The notes beneath the pieces are model-generated. The model was not told the origin of the DNA, did not search any database, and was given only the letters and a program-made list of their open reading frames with translations. This document shows, in pieces, positions 1-8,500 of a stretch of DNA of 64,000 nt. Position numbers and translations under genes: made by a program. Numbering within the stretch: position 1 is the stretch's first letter; every line of letters starts with the position of its first letter. Origin of the DNA: UBA1794 sp031552405 (lineage in GTDB: Bacteria; Bacteroidota; Bacteroidia; Bacteroidales; Bacteroidaceae); the NCBI GenBank assembly GCA_031552405.1, contig JAVBMN010000017.1, positions 124,001 to 188,000 of the forward strand, read 5' to 3'.

Positions 1-153
1 AATATACCGAAGTTTACCGTAGGGCTGGAGTATGAATATACTACCGCCAATTACGGTGATGCGGGCACCTTTAACTGGGGCACTGGGAAGTACCGGGATA
101 CGCATGGGGTTACAAACCACCGTATTGTAGGGGTGGTTTGCTATCACTTTTGA
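1..153 (+). CDS. Outer-membrane beta-barrel protein, 3' end only
   Basis: The window opens inside a reading frame that ends with TGA at 151-153. The visible 50 residues alternate polar and hydrophobic positions (for example FTVGLEYEYTTANYG) and finish with VVCYHF. A terminal phenylalanine is the usual end of an outer-membrane barrel recognised by BamA. The barrel assignment is inference from this pattern; the family cannot be named from so short a piece. A strong hairpin starts four bases after the stop and probably ends the transcript. Confidence 0.6.
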   Translation, partial: NIPKFTVGLEYEYTTANYGDAGTFNWGTGKYRDTHGVTNHRIVGVVCYHF

Positions 154-156
154 TTT

Positions 157-187
157 CTTACTTTTCTTTGACGCAAAGAAAAGTAAG
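157..187. terminator. Perfect 13-bp inverted repeat just after the truncated barrel gene
   Basis: CTTACTTTTCTTT (157-169) and AAAGAAAAGTAAG (175-187) are perfectly complementary around the loop GACGC. The hairpin lies four bases past the stop codon. It is A/T-rich with poly-pyrimidine/purine arms, so termination is plausible though no clean T-run follows. From memory, a similar hairpin followed by similar downstream sequence occurs at many intergenic sites in Bacteroidales genomes. Confidence 0.55.
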
Positions 188-514
188 CAAAAGAAACTTT
201 TCCGCTGTGTCCTCTACGCTACTCCGCATCGCCCTCGGTCACTGGCCAAAAGAACTCGCTGCGCTCAAACAGCTTTTGGCCTGGTCGTTCCCTCAGACGA
301 TGCTGCGCTTTACGCTGCGATGACAAGGCGGAGGTACGCTCCGTAGGAGCGTTTACGGATGTCATAGAGGGCTGGCGCATGGAGGGCCGATGCGTAAATG
401 GGTTTTGGTGGGTGGTGTCACGTAGGGGCGGACCTGCGTGTCCGCCCGATAGTATATAGGATGTTGATGGGCCTGCGTGTCCGCCCGGTATCTGGGGGAT
501 TCGTTCTGGACTGG
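188..514. repeat. Gene-free stretch built of intergenic repeat sequence
   Basis: No convincing gene is present; open frames here are low-complexity shadows. The stretch holds an inverted repeat GGCCAAAAG / CTTTTGGCC (near 243-276). It also holds two copies of a GGGCGGA-CCTGCGTG-TCCGCCC type sequence (426-447 and a half copy at 470-487), related to the large hairpin at 37187-37257. I read this as accumulated dispersed intergenic repeats between two unrelated genes. Confidence 0.5.
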
Positions 515-1147
515 TCATAGCAGGTAGCATTGTTCCTTGAGGTACATCTTGGCCGTTTTGCTGTACATGTGCATGATGAGGCCGCGCGAGTCGACGTAGG
601 GTTGTATATTGTCGATGGCCTCCTGGCGGTGCTCGTCGGTCATGGTTTTCCAGATCTGGAGGCTCGGGGTGCGGTCGGTCTTGGGCATGCCGGTGAGGCG
701 TGCGTACTGGTGCCAGAACTCGTCGAAGTGTGCCTCGATGCGCTGCACTTCCTCCGGGGTGAGGGGAGCGGCCTTCTGGGGGGCGGTGAGCACCCAGCGG
801 TCGTAGTCGTTGACCTGCAGGCAGAAGTGGTACTTGTAGGTGCTGGTGGTGATGAGGCCTTCCTTTTCCATGAAGTCGAAGAAGCGGCGGGTACGGTCTC
901 GCTTCCATCCGAATAGCTCACTCCATTTTGCAATTCGCATGATGGACTGCCCTCTTCGGCAGTTGACCAGCTTGTCGTGTATCGTCAGCTTTGCCGGTGA
1001 GTGGTTTACATAAGCCAGCAGCATGAGCCAGGCTCCCTTCATCTCGAGGCTGGATGTTTTGTGCTTTCCACTTTTGAATTGCATGTTCATGGCCTTCCGG
1101 GAAATGGATATAAACCCTTCATTTGCAACATGTTCTATTTTTTTCAT
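515..1147 (-). CDS. Winged-helix, replication-protein-like hypothetical protein
   Basis: 210 residues. The N-terminal part (about 1-120) looks like the helix-turn-helix module of phage and plasmid replisome organisers in Bacteroidota: GFISISRKAM, then CRRGQSIMRIAKWSELFGWKR, then a recognition-helix-like RTRRFFDFMEKEGLI. The C-terminal part (about 130-205, with FDEFWHQYARLTG and YLKEQCYL) resembles the short DNA-loading tails of the same proteins. It stands alone, with no other phage or plasmid gene beside it, and is bordered by dispersed repeats, so it may be the remnant of an integrated element or a domesticated regulator. Function is inference from domain style. The start is ATG at 1147. 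Confidence 0.55.
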   Translation of the reverse strand: MKKIEHVANEGFISISRKAMNMQFKSGKHKTSSLEMKGAWLMLLAYVNHSPAKLTIHDKLVNCRRGQSIMRIAKWSELFGWKRDRTRRFFDFMEKEGLITTSTYKYHFCLQVNDYDRWVLTAPQKAAPLTPEEVQRIEAHFDEFWHQYARLTGMPKTDRTPSLQIWKTMTDEHRQEAIDNIQPYVDSRGLIMHMYSKTAKMYLKEQCYLL

Positions 1148-1524
1148 ACGTCTTGTTTTTAGGTTATCTGATTAAGTTATTTCTCTGTTCTTTTAACTGC
1201 GTACCTATTCGCGTAGGTTTCAGTCTCTCTTTTTTTGTGGGTTATTTTTTTCATTTACAATGCGTTATCTGCTTTTTTCCTCTTCTCACTGCGTAGATTT
1301 CTGAAACCTCATCGCGTATCCCATAAGAAGAAGTAATGAATATATAGAATAAACAATTAAAAATATATGCGTTTTTGAGGTTATCTTTTTTTTCTCTTTT
1401 TTCCGGTATCATCTGTCGGGTTCGGTTTTGATCCCACTACAAAGTAACGGCTAATAATTGATATAAAGGGGTGGTTGCAGTCACCCCTCCCGGTTAATCT
1501 ATGTTAAATAACAAAGTGTTAGGC
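1148..1524. other. A/T-rich intergenic region, no gene seen
   Basis: The region holds four GCGTA motifs and a 9-bp inverted pair, AGGTTTCAG (1215-1223) and CTGAAACCT (1311-1319). It contains long T-rich tracts and no credible open frame. It lies between the divergent starts of the wHTH gene and the LRR gene. Promoters for the wHTH gene are expected here but I see no convincing -7 box. Confidence 0.4.
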
Positions 1525-1650
1525 AAGGCCTTCCAAATGCAGGCCTGCAAGGGTTTATCCTCAGGCCTGGTTTTTTAGAAATCAGGCCTGAGATTACCAA
1601 AGTTCAGGCTTGTACTTTCCGAGATTCAGCCCTGTATTTTGGAAAGAATG
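1525..1650. repeat. Palindrome array A: five CAGGCCTG-type units, 21-22 bp period
   Basis: Cores start at 1540, 1562, 1583, 1605 and 1627, giving steps of 22, 21, 22 and 22. The first three are perfect CAGGCCTG; the fourth is CAGGCTTG and the fifth CAGCCCTG. An AAGGCCTT palindrome sits upstream at 1525-1532. Spacers are 13-14 nt and not conserved. This copy is the most degenerate and, unlike the others, lies between divergent genes. Confidence 0.8.
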
Positions 1651-1701
1651 GGCGCAATGGAGAAATTACGTGAAAAGTTTGTAAATATCAGGAATAACGA
1701 T

Positions 1702-1709
1702 TATCTTTG
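1702..1709 (+). promoter_or_regulatory. Bacteroidota -7 box for the LRR gene
   Basis: TATCTTTG matches the TAnnTTTG consensus. It overlaps the TTG codon at 1707, which is therefore unlikely to be a start codon; transcription would begin near 1714. Confidence 0.6.
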
Positions 1710-1739
1710 TATATAGTTAAAATGAATAATAACCATACT

Positions 1740-4334
1740 ATGAAGCAAGGAATACCTCAATTGTGGGCCAAGGTTGGTCTTCTGTTTTTAGTGCTGTGTG
1801 TTTCTCCGTTCGTTCGGGCGGAAAGTTTCGAGAAAGACGGGATAGCTTATTCTCCTGTGAGTGATACGGAAGTGCGTGTGATAAGCAAGGGCTGGGCATC
1901 CTACAGTGGAGATATGGTGATACCCGCTACAGTGAGCAATGCCGGGCTAACGTATTCGGTAACAGGAATAGGGAGCGGAGCGTTTAGAAGTTGTACCAGC
2001 CTCTTTTCCATTCTTTTGCCGGAGAGTATAACGATGATTGGCGACACGGCTTTTCATTACTGCGAAAACCTTCTGTCTGTTAATTTCCCGTCTCGCCTGG
2101 AATCGATAGGGCGTGCAGCCTTTTACTATTGTCAGAAGATAGATTCGCTCACTATACCGGGTCATATAAAAACCATTGGCGATAATGCCTTTAAGATGTG
2201 TCATCTGCAATCGCTTGTTATTGAAGACGGAGTTGCTTCGATAGGGGACTTTGCTTTCATGGATTGTTCCAAATCCATCTCAACCCTATCCATTCCGCAG
2301 AGTGTGCAAAGCATAGGTAAAGGGGCATTCAGCTCAATGTACGAGCTGGTCAATATAAAGGTAGATCCTGCCAATGCGCGCTATACCTCGGTAGACGGGA
2401 TGTTGTTCAGCAAGGACCTCGCCACCTTATTGGCTTGTCCGAAGAAAAAAGAAATACAGGGTACATATTACATCCCTGACGGGGTAAAGGAACTATTGCC
2501 TTACGCCTTTTACGGGGCAACCAATCTGACTTCGGTGGTGATACCGGGCAGCCTGGCTTCCATTGATGAATCTGTGTTTGCCGATTGTTTTTATCTTGAG
2601 TCAGTACTCATTAAGAACGGGGTACTTGCAGTAAACAGTACTGCTTTTAATAATTGTTTCAGGCTTGCCTCGCTTACTTTCCCACAAAGCGTACAGAACA
2701 TCTACATCAAGGGTGAATTTGCGTTTGGCTCATTACAAGAATTTATTGTACACCCTGATAATGCCCACTATTCCTCGCTCAACGGAGGACTCTTTAATAA
2801 AGACCGTACCGTCCTGTTGGCTTATCCCAGACAGCGGGAGGGAGCCTTTATCATCCCGCAGGGGGTGCAAAAAATAACTGCTCGTTCCTTTTATTACTGT
2901 AGAAATCTGACCTCTGTGGAGGTGCCGGGCAGTGTGACTGTGATTGGTGATTCGGCTTTCCATAGCAGCAGCCTTGCCTCCATTCATCTGGTGGACGGGG
3001 TAACGGAAATAAGGCCTCATGCATTTTATGGATGCGATAGCCTGGCTTCGATATCCATCCCGGGAAGCGTACAGAGCATAGGGAATTATGCGTTTTATAG
3101 CTGTAAGAAGCTTACCTCAGTACATATTCCGGGCAGCGTGCAGAGTATCGGGGATAATGCGTTTCAATTCTGCAACAACCTTACCTCGTTAACCTTTGAC
3201 GAGGGGTTGCAATATCTTAGAGGCTGGGCCTTTGCTGACTGTGAGAAACTTGACATCGTTACCCTTCCGAATACTTTGAGTATACTGGGTGACAGGGTTT
3301 TTTATAACTGCTCCGGCCTCCTATCTATCACCTTTGGCCGAGATGTCACTATAGGCGAAGCTGTTCTTGCCAAATGCTCTGCGCTTGAAGAAATTATTGT
3401 ATCGCCTGCCAACGGGCTGTATTGTGTAGACAAGGGTGTGTTGCTTAATAGCATTAAGACCAGGATTCTGGCTTCCACCAACGTTAACAAGACATATACA
3501 GTGCCCGAAACCGTAACCACCATTGTCAATGGTGCCTTCCACAGGTGCACCAATTTGCAGTCGGTTATCCTGCCTGAGGGCTTGAAAATAATTAAGGGAA
3601 GCGCCTTCTCCGAGTGCCGTGGCCTTACCTCTATTGTGATTCCGGGCAGTGTAACCTCTATTGGTGATTGGGCCTTCTCTGATTGTACCGGTGCTACCTC
3701 CCTCACCTTTTTGGAAAGCCCGGAGGCGGACAGTGAAGTGACGATAGGCAATTACACATTCTATAACTGCCCCAATATGGCAATTTCAAAACTGCCACAT
3801 GTAACCTCCATTGGAAATAGTGCCTTTGCGTATAATAATACGCTCACCTCCATTACTCTGCCTGAAAGTATAAATTCCATAGGTTATTCAGTCTTCTATA
3901 CTTGTGATAAACTGGAAACTGTGTATGCAAAAAGAACTGACCCCTTGATGTTTAAGTTGGCATCTGATAATCCCTTTGAAGAGAAAAAACAGGCGTCACA
4001 AACCCTGTATGTACCCACTGGAAGCAAAGCCCTTTACGAAGCTGCCAAATTCTGGCAGAACTTTGGCACTATCCTTGAAATGGATTTCTCTTCTCTGGAT
4101 ACCCCACTTGCCAAAACCGATGTGGTGTTCTATATAGACGGCACCTCTTTATACATCGATAAGGAAGCTGATATCGACAGGGTAGAACTCTACACCTCCT
4201 CCGGCCAGCAGCTGTACACCGTAGCTCCTTTCGCCGGAAGTATAGATCTGTCTGCTCTTCCCGCAGGTACATATTACGTGCGTGCTTACAGCGGAGACAC
4301 CTGCCTCACGGGTAAATTCCAAAAGACGGAGTAG
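1740..4334 (+). CDS. Secreted BspA-type leucine-rich repeat protein with T9SS-like tail
   Basis: About 864 residues from ATG 1740; ATG 1722 is the alternative. A TTG at 1707 lies in the promoter box and is rejected. The N-terminus is a signal peptide (MKQGIPQLWAKVGLLFLVLC, ending near VRA). Residues about 70-790 are tandem LRR_5 (BspA) repeats with the pattern IGDxAFxxCxxLxSVxIPxSV. Interruptions such as VDPANARYTSVDGMLF and VHPDNAHYSSLNGGLF mark block boundaries. The last ~70 residues (VELYTSSGQQLYT, LPAGTYYVRAYSG) resemble a type IX secretion C-terminal sorting domain. BspA proteins are generally surface adhesins binding host or bacterial partners; adhesion is inferred. A second member lies at 39753. 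Confidence 0.85.
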   Translation: MKQGIPQLWAKVGLLFLVLCVSPFVRAESFEKDGIAYSPVSDTEVRVISKGWASYSGDMVIPATVSNAGLTYSVTGIGSGAFRSCTSLFSILLPESITMIGDTAFHYCENLLSVNFPSRLESIGRAAFYYCQKIDSLTIPGHIKTIGDNAFKMCHLQSLVIEDGVASIGDFAFMDCSKSISTLSIPQSVQSIGKGAFSSMYELVNIKVDPANARYTSVDGMLFSKDLATLLACPKKKEIQGTYYIPDGVKELLPYAFYGATNLTSVVIPGSLASIDESVFADCFYLESVLIKNGVLAVNSTAFNNCFRLASLTFPQSVQNIYIKGEFAFGSLQEFIVHPDNAHYSSLNGGLFNKDRTVLLAYPRQREGAFIIPQGVQKITARSFYYCRNLTSVEVPGSVTVIGDSAFHSSSLASIHLVDGVTEIRPHAFYGCDSLASISIPGSVQSIGNYAFYSCKKLTSVHIPGSVQSIGDNAFQFCNNLTSLTFDEGLQYLRGWAFADCEKLDIVTLPNTLSILGDRVFYNCSGLLSITFGRDVTIGEAVLAKCSALEEIIVSPANGLYCVDKGVLLNSIKTRILASTNVNKTYTVPETVTTIVNGAFHRCTNLQSVILPEGLKIIKGSAFSECRGLTSIVIPGSVTSIGDWAFSDCTGATSLTFLESPEADSEVTIGNYTFYNCPNMAISKLPHVTSIGNSAFAYNNTLTSITLPESINSIGYSVFYTCDKLETVYAKRTDPLMFKLASDNPFEEKKQASQTLYVPTGSKALYEAAKFWQNFGTILEMDFSSLDTPLAKTDVVFYIDGTSLYIDKEADIDRVELYTSSGQQLYTVAPFAGSIDLSALPAGTYYVRAYSGDTCLTGKFQKTE

Positions 4335-4356
4335 GAGGAGATTCGCAAAAAATCCC

Positions 4357-4365
4357 TACCTTTGC
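4357..4365 (+). promoter_or_regulatory. -7 box close to the yigZ start
   Basis: TACCTTTGC fits TAnnTTTGC. Only seven bases separate it from the ATG at 4373, leaving almost no 5' leader. Confidence 0.5.
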
Positions 4366-4372
4366 CCCTGTT

Positions 4373-4978
4373 ATGGAGCAGGACGATACCTATACCACCC
4401 TGGCCGCCCCTGCCGAGGGGTTGTACACTGAGAAACGAAGCAAGTTCCTTGCCTTTGTCCATCCAGTATGCACTGTGGAAGAGGTAAGGGAGCACCTGGC
4501 CCACTATACAAAAAAGTATTACGACGCCCGCCACGTCTGCTACGCCTACATGCTGGGAGCAGAGCGTAAGGATTTCCGGGCCAATGACAATGGTGAGCCC
4601 TCCGGTACCGCAGGAAAGCCCATCTTGGGCCAGATCAACTCCTTCGGAGTGACGGATGTACTTATCGTTGTGATCCGTTACTTCGGTGGTATCAAGCTCG
4701 GTACGGGAGGCCTCACCGTAGCCTACAAAGCCGCTGCGGCCGAAGCACTCACCGCCGCCACTCTCATCGAAAAGACTGTAGACGACACCCTCACCGTCCT
4801 CTTCGAGTATCCCTTTCTAAACGACGTGATGCGCATTGTAAAAGAAGAAGAACCCATCCTCATCGCTCAAAGCTACGACACCGACTGCCGCATGACCCTC
4901 CGCATCCGCCGCAGTCACATGCCCCGCTTGAGTGAACGCCTTCTTAAGGTAGAATCCCTCCGGGTAGAAGAAGAGTAA
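4373..4978 (+). CDS. yigZ: YigZ/IMPACT family protein
   Basis: 201 residues. The N-terminal UPF0029/IMPACT domain (about 10-125) is clear: EKRSKFLAFVHPV, ARHVCYAYMLG, DNGEPSGTAGKPIL, then VIRYFGGIKLGTGGL. The remainder is the short alpha/beta C-terminal domain (DUF1949 type). Length fits the family (about 200). Family members are linked to translation control in eukaryotes (IMPACT), while the bacterial role is not settled. It lies 38 bp after the LRR gene but has its own -7 box 7 bp upstream. Confidence 0.9.
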   Translation: MEQDDTYTTLAAPAEGLYTEKRSKFLAFVHPVCTVEEVREHLAHYTKKYYDARHVCYAYMLGAERKDFRANDNGEPSGTAGKPILGQINSFGVTDVLIVVIRYFGGIKLGTGGLTVAYKAAAAEALTAATLIEKTVDDTLTVLFEYPFLNDVMRIVKEEEPILIAQSYDTDCRMTLRIRRSHMPRLSERLLKVESLRVEEE

Positions 4979-5015
4979 AAAGAGGAGAGTGGAGGGGATA
5001 TTAGTAACCCCTTGC

Positions 5016-5399
5016 CTACTTCTTAAAGATAAAATATACTGCCGCCACCAAGCATATGCACCCGATGAGGTGGTTCATGCGGAACGACTCATTCTTAAAG
5101 AACAGCGTACTGAACACAATGAAGATTATTAGCGTAATCACCTCCTGTATTACTTTGAGCTGCAGAAGCGAAAAGGGGCCGTCATTGCCCGAATATCCGA
5201 TGCGATTTCCTGGAATTTGACAGCAATACTCAAAGAAAGCAATGCTCCAGCTCAAGACAACAACCCCCATTAGCGGGAGGCTCTCAAACCACTTTACATC
5301 CTTCATCCTTAGATGCCCGTACCAGGCAAAAGTCATGAATACATTGGAGACAATCAACAACAGTATTGAGTAAACACCTTTTGAGTACATAATGAACAA
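5016..5399 (-). CDS. DMT-superfamily membrane protein (DUF486)
   Basis: 127 residues, four hydrophobic segments (about 8-27, 42-60, 85-105, 110-126). Family signatures are visible: NVFMTFAWYGHL, SWSIAFFEYCCQIPGNRIGY and QLKVIQEVITL. Members are small inner-membrane proteins related to drug/metabolite transporters with no assigned substrate. Start ATG at 5399 (an in-frame ATG follows at 5390). A TATCTTTGC box (5426-5434, minus) lies upstream. The gene is convergent with yigZ. Confidence 0.85.
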   Translation of the reverse strand: MFIMYSKGVYSILLLIVSNVFMTFAWYGHLRMKDVKWFESLPLMGVVVLSWSIAFFEYCCQIPGNRIGYSGNDGPFSLLQLKVIQEVITLIIFIVFSTLFFKNESFRMNHLIGCICLVAAVYFIFKK

Positions 5400-5425
5400 C
5401 GGATAAGCATTCTTTTAAACAGGGC

Positions 5426-5434
5426 GCAAAGATA
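5426..5434 (-). promoter_or_regulatory. -7 box for the DUF486 gene
   Basis: Read on the minus strand the sequence is TATCTTTGC, 27 bases upstream of the ATG at 5399. Confidence 0.5.
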
Positions 5435-5534
5435 GGAATAAAACCAGATTCATTCTGCGCTCAGATACTACTATTTTGGTGTGAAATAAGAACAAAAACA
5501 CGGGGCTGTGGGTTATTATCTCAGTTAAACGTCG

Positions 5535-5542
5535 TATCTTTG
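5535..5542 (+). promoter_or_regulatory. -7 box immediately before tamB
   Basis: TATCTTTG ends six bases before the tamB ATG at 5548, so the predicted +1 coincides with the start codon. Confidence 0.5.
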
Positions 5543-5547
5543 TTGTA

Positions 5548-8500
5548 ATGATTGCCTTGGTCATAAAGCGAATCTTTCAGACGGTGAGGGTAATACTGCT
5601 CAGTATTCTTTCACTGGTGTTTTTGCTATTGGTGTTGTTTTACCTGCCTCCTGTGCAGGGATGGCTTAAAAATGAGCTGTACAGCTACCTGCAATCTGAG
5701 ATGGGCATTACCCTCAAGGCCGAAAAACTGGCCATCACCTTCCCTCTGAACCTTACCATCCGGCAGGCCACTGCTTATAACTTTACAGACACCCTCCTCA
5801 TGGCCGAGGATATCACTTTGCGCCCCGGCTTTCGCAACCTGTGGATGGGGCGCCTCAGGATAGATAAGATACATCTGGGAGGCATCCGGTTGGATACCGA
5901 CGGGCTTATAGAAGGCATTCACCTGAAGGGCACCCTCCATACCCTGAGTCTTACAGCCAAGCGCTGGGATATGAAGCGACGCTACCTGTTGGTCAATGAT
6001 TTGAGTCTGGATCGTGTAAATCTGCAACTGGCACTGACAGATACCACCAGCCAAAAGGAAGACAGCGTGAGCAAGCCTGCTTTCTTGCATAAGATACAGC
6101 TTATTCACGGACAGGTGCAACGCCTTAACTTCTCCTTGCAGATGCCTGCGGACAGTATGCGCCTCTATGCCGGAATACGTACTCTGGAGCTGCGTGATGT
6201 AAGTGCCGATCTGGACTGTAAACGCTATAAAGTGGGCGATGCACATCTGCAGGCCGACCGCCTGGGAATGTACCGTGCCAACTCCTTGCCCCGCAAGGAT
6301 AGTACCCGCATTGAACTGAATGGAGGCGATCTTACCCTGCACCATGCCTCGGTGCTGCTCAAATCCGGTACCTATCGCCTGAACCACTTGAAGCTATACA
6401 CTGCCGGATGCAGCTATCTGACTACTGATACCCCGCCTGCCAAAGGTTTTGATCCTGCCCACATACGCCTGCGCGACCTATACCTTACGGCCGATTCCCT
6501 GCGTATCGCTCCCAAGGAGTATACGGCCATCGTACGCAACCTTTCTTTCCGCGAGCGTAGTGGTTTTGTCTTGGATGAGTTGACCTCCCACCTGCGTGTA
6601 ACCCCCGATAAGGTGTTGCACGCTACTCTGCAGGCTGTTACTCCGCACTCTTCTCTCTTTCTTAGTGGAAAGGCCGATGCCTCCCTGATGGACTCTGTGG
6701 CAAAAGGAACCTTCGATACCCGTTTCCTCCTACAACTGGGTAAACAGGATGTAGCTACGCTGGCTACTCAGCTACCTTCGTCTTTCCACCACGCGTACCC
6801 CAACCGGAGCCTCATACTCAAGGGGGAGGCCGCCGGAAATCAGGAAGCCCTTCATCTGCACCGGCTGGATGCTGTGCTGCCCGGGGCTTTTACCCTGCAT
6901 GCCGATGGAGAGTATGTCCTGCCCACAAAGAAGATAGATGCCCGGCTTAGTCTGACAGGCGAAGACCTGAACTTCCTGACTGCCCTCACCGGTCATGCGC
7001 CCGATAGCACTCTGCACATCCCCTACGGGCTACTCCTTCAAAGTAAGGTGCAAGGCCGCGGTACCCGTTACTCCACCCTTACCACGCTGCACGAGGGCAG
7101 AAGTGCCGTCAGCGTGGATGCCTGGTATAACACCCAGGGCGAAAGCTACAATGCCACGCTGAAGGTTGACAGTCTGCTGCCTATGCACTTCCTGCCTAAA
7201 GACTCGATAAAAGAACTTACTCTACAGGCGCATGTGGAGGGTAGGGGTACCGATATATACTCGCCCCGTACTCGCATGGAGGCGCACCTCAAGGTAACGC
7301 ATATCAGCTTTTATGCCAATTACCTGCAAGGTCTGCAGGTGGATGCTTTCTTGGAGAAACGCAACCTCAAGGCTCTCCTTTCCTGCCATGACAACCTCAT
7401 GCAGATGGATGGGGAAGTGGATATGTTGATGGATAAGCGCACGCCCACGGGGGAGCTGTCGTTCAATATCTGGGAGGCCGATCTGAGGCGTCTTGGCATT
7501 GTGAAGGAGCACATGCATACCGATTTCTCCATGGCGCTGGATGCGCAGCTGCAAAAGGAAGAAACTACATTCGACGTGCAGACTGGCGACCTGGAGTTCT
7601 CCCTCGAAGGGAAGCACCATTTCAGCACTATTCTCAGTGAGTCCTCGGCGTTCATCACCCTGCTCGACAAACAAATTAAGGAGCGAACTCCCCATCAGCA
7701 GGAACTGCGTAAGGTACTGCCTGTGGCCCGTATGCGCTTCTCGGCCGGACAAGATAATCTGTTAAGTCACATCCTGAATGAGCAGGCAGGCCTTACCTTC
7801 TTTGATGCCTTGGTGCAGCTCGATGTGTCCCCTGAAGGAGGTATACGCGGTGATGGACGCCTGTATGGCATACAGACTGCGGCTGTGGATATTGATACCA
7901 TCGCCTTTACCGCCTGGCAGGATACTACCGATATGAAGATGCAGACCACCATTATCAATGGACCGCACAATAAGTTTTATAGTTTCCATGCCCAGGTAAA
8001 CACGGTGCTGCGTAACGATAATGGTGAGATTATTCTGAAAATGACCGATACCGAAGGCGAGACAGGGGCCGATCTCGGCCTGCGCGGCAGTATCACTCCG
8101 GAAGGATTCAGCTTCACCTTCTTCCCGCAGGAGCCCATTGTGGCCTTCCGCAAGATGAAGCTGAACGAGGATAACCACATCCTGCTGCGTGACGACGGCC
8201 GCATACAGGCCAACCTCCACATGAATGAGCCTCGCAGCGGAATGAGCATCGAGGTACTTTCTAACGATACCACCACCGCCCGACAGGATCTGACTGTAGA
8301 CCTGCAAAAAATCAACGTAGGTGATGTAATACGTTCTTTTCCCTTCCTGCCGGATATAGACGGGCTCTTCTCTGGGAATGTACACTTCGTGGATCGCGGA
8401 AGGATACGTTTTACGCTGGACTCGGAGCTGAAACAGGGTAAGTTTAACGGAGTAGCTTTGGGTGATCTGGGACTGGATGCACGTTATTCGCCCGATTCTC

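Noticed and set aside
138..323. Short open frame after the truncated barrel gene
   Set aside because: It runs through a dispersed intergenic repeat; such frames recur with the repeat and are unlikely to be translated.
1707..1739. TTG start of the LRR protein at 1707
   Set aside because: The codon lies in the TATCTTTG promoter box and the resulting peptide precedes a complete signal peptide starting at ATG 1740.
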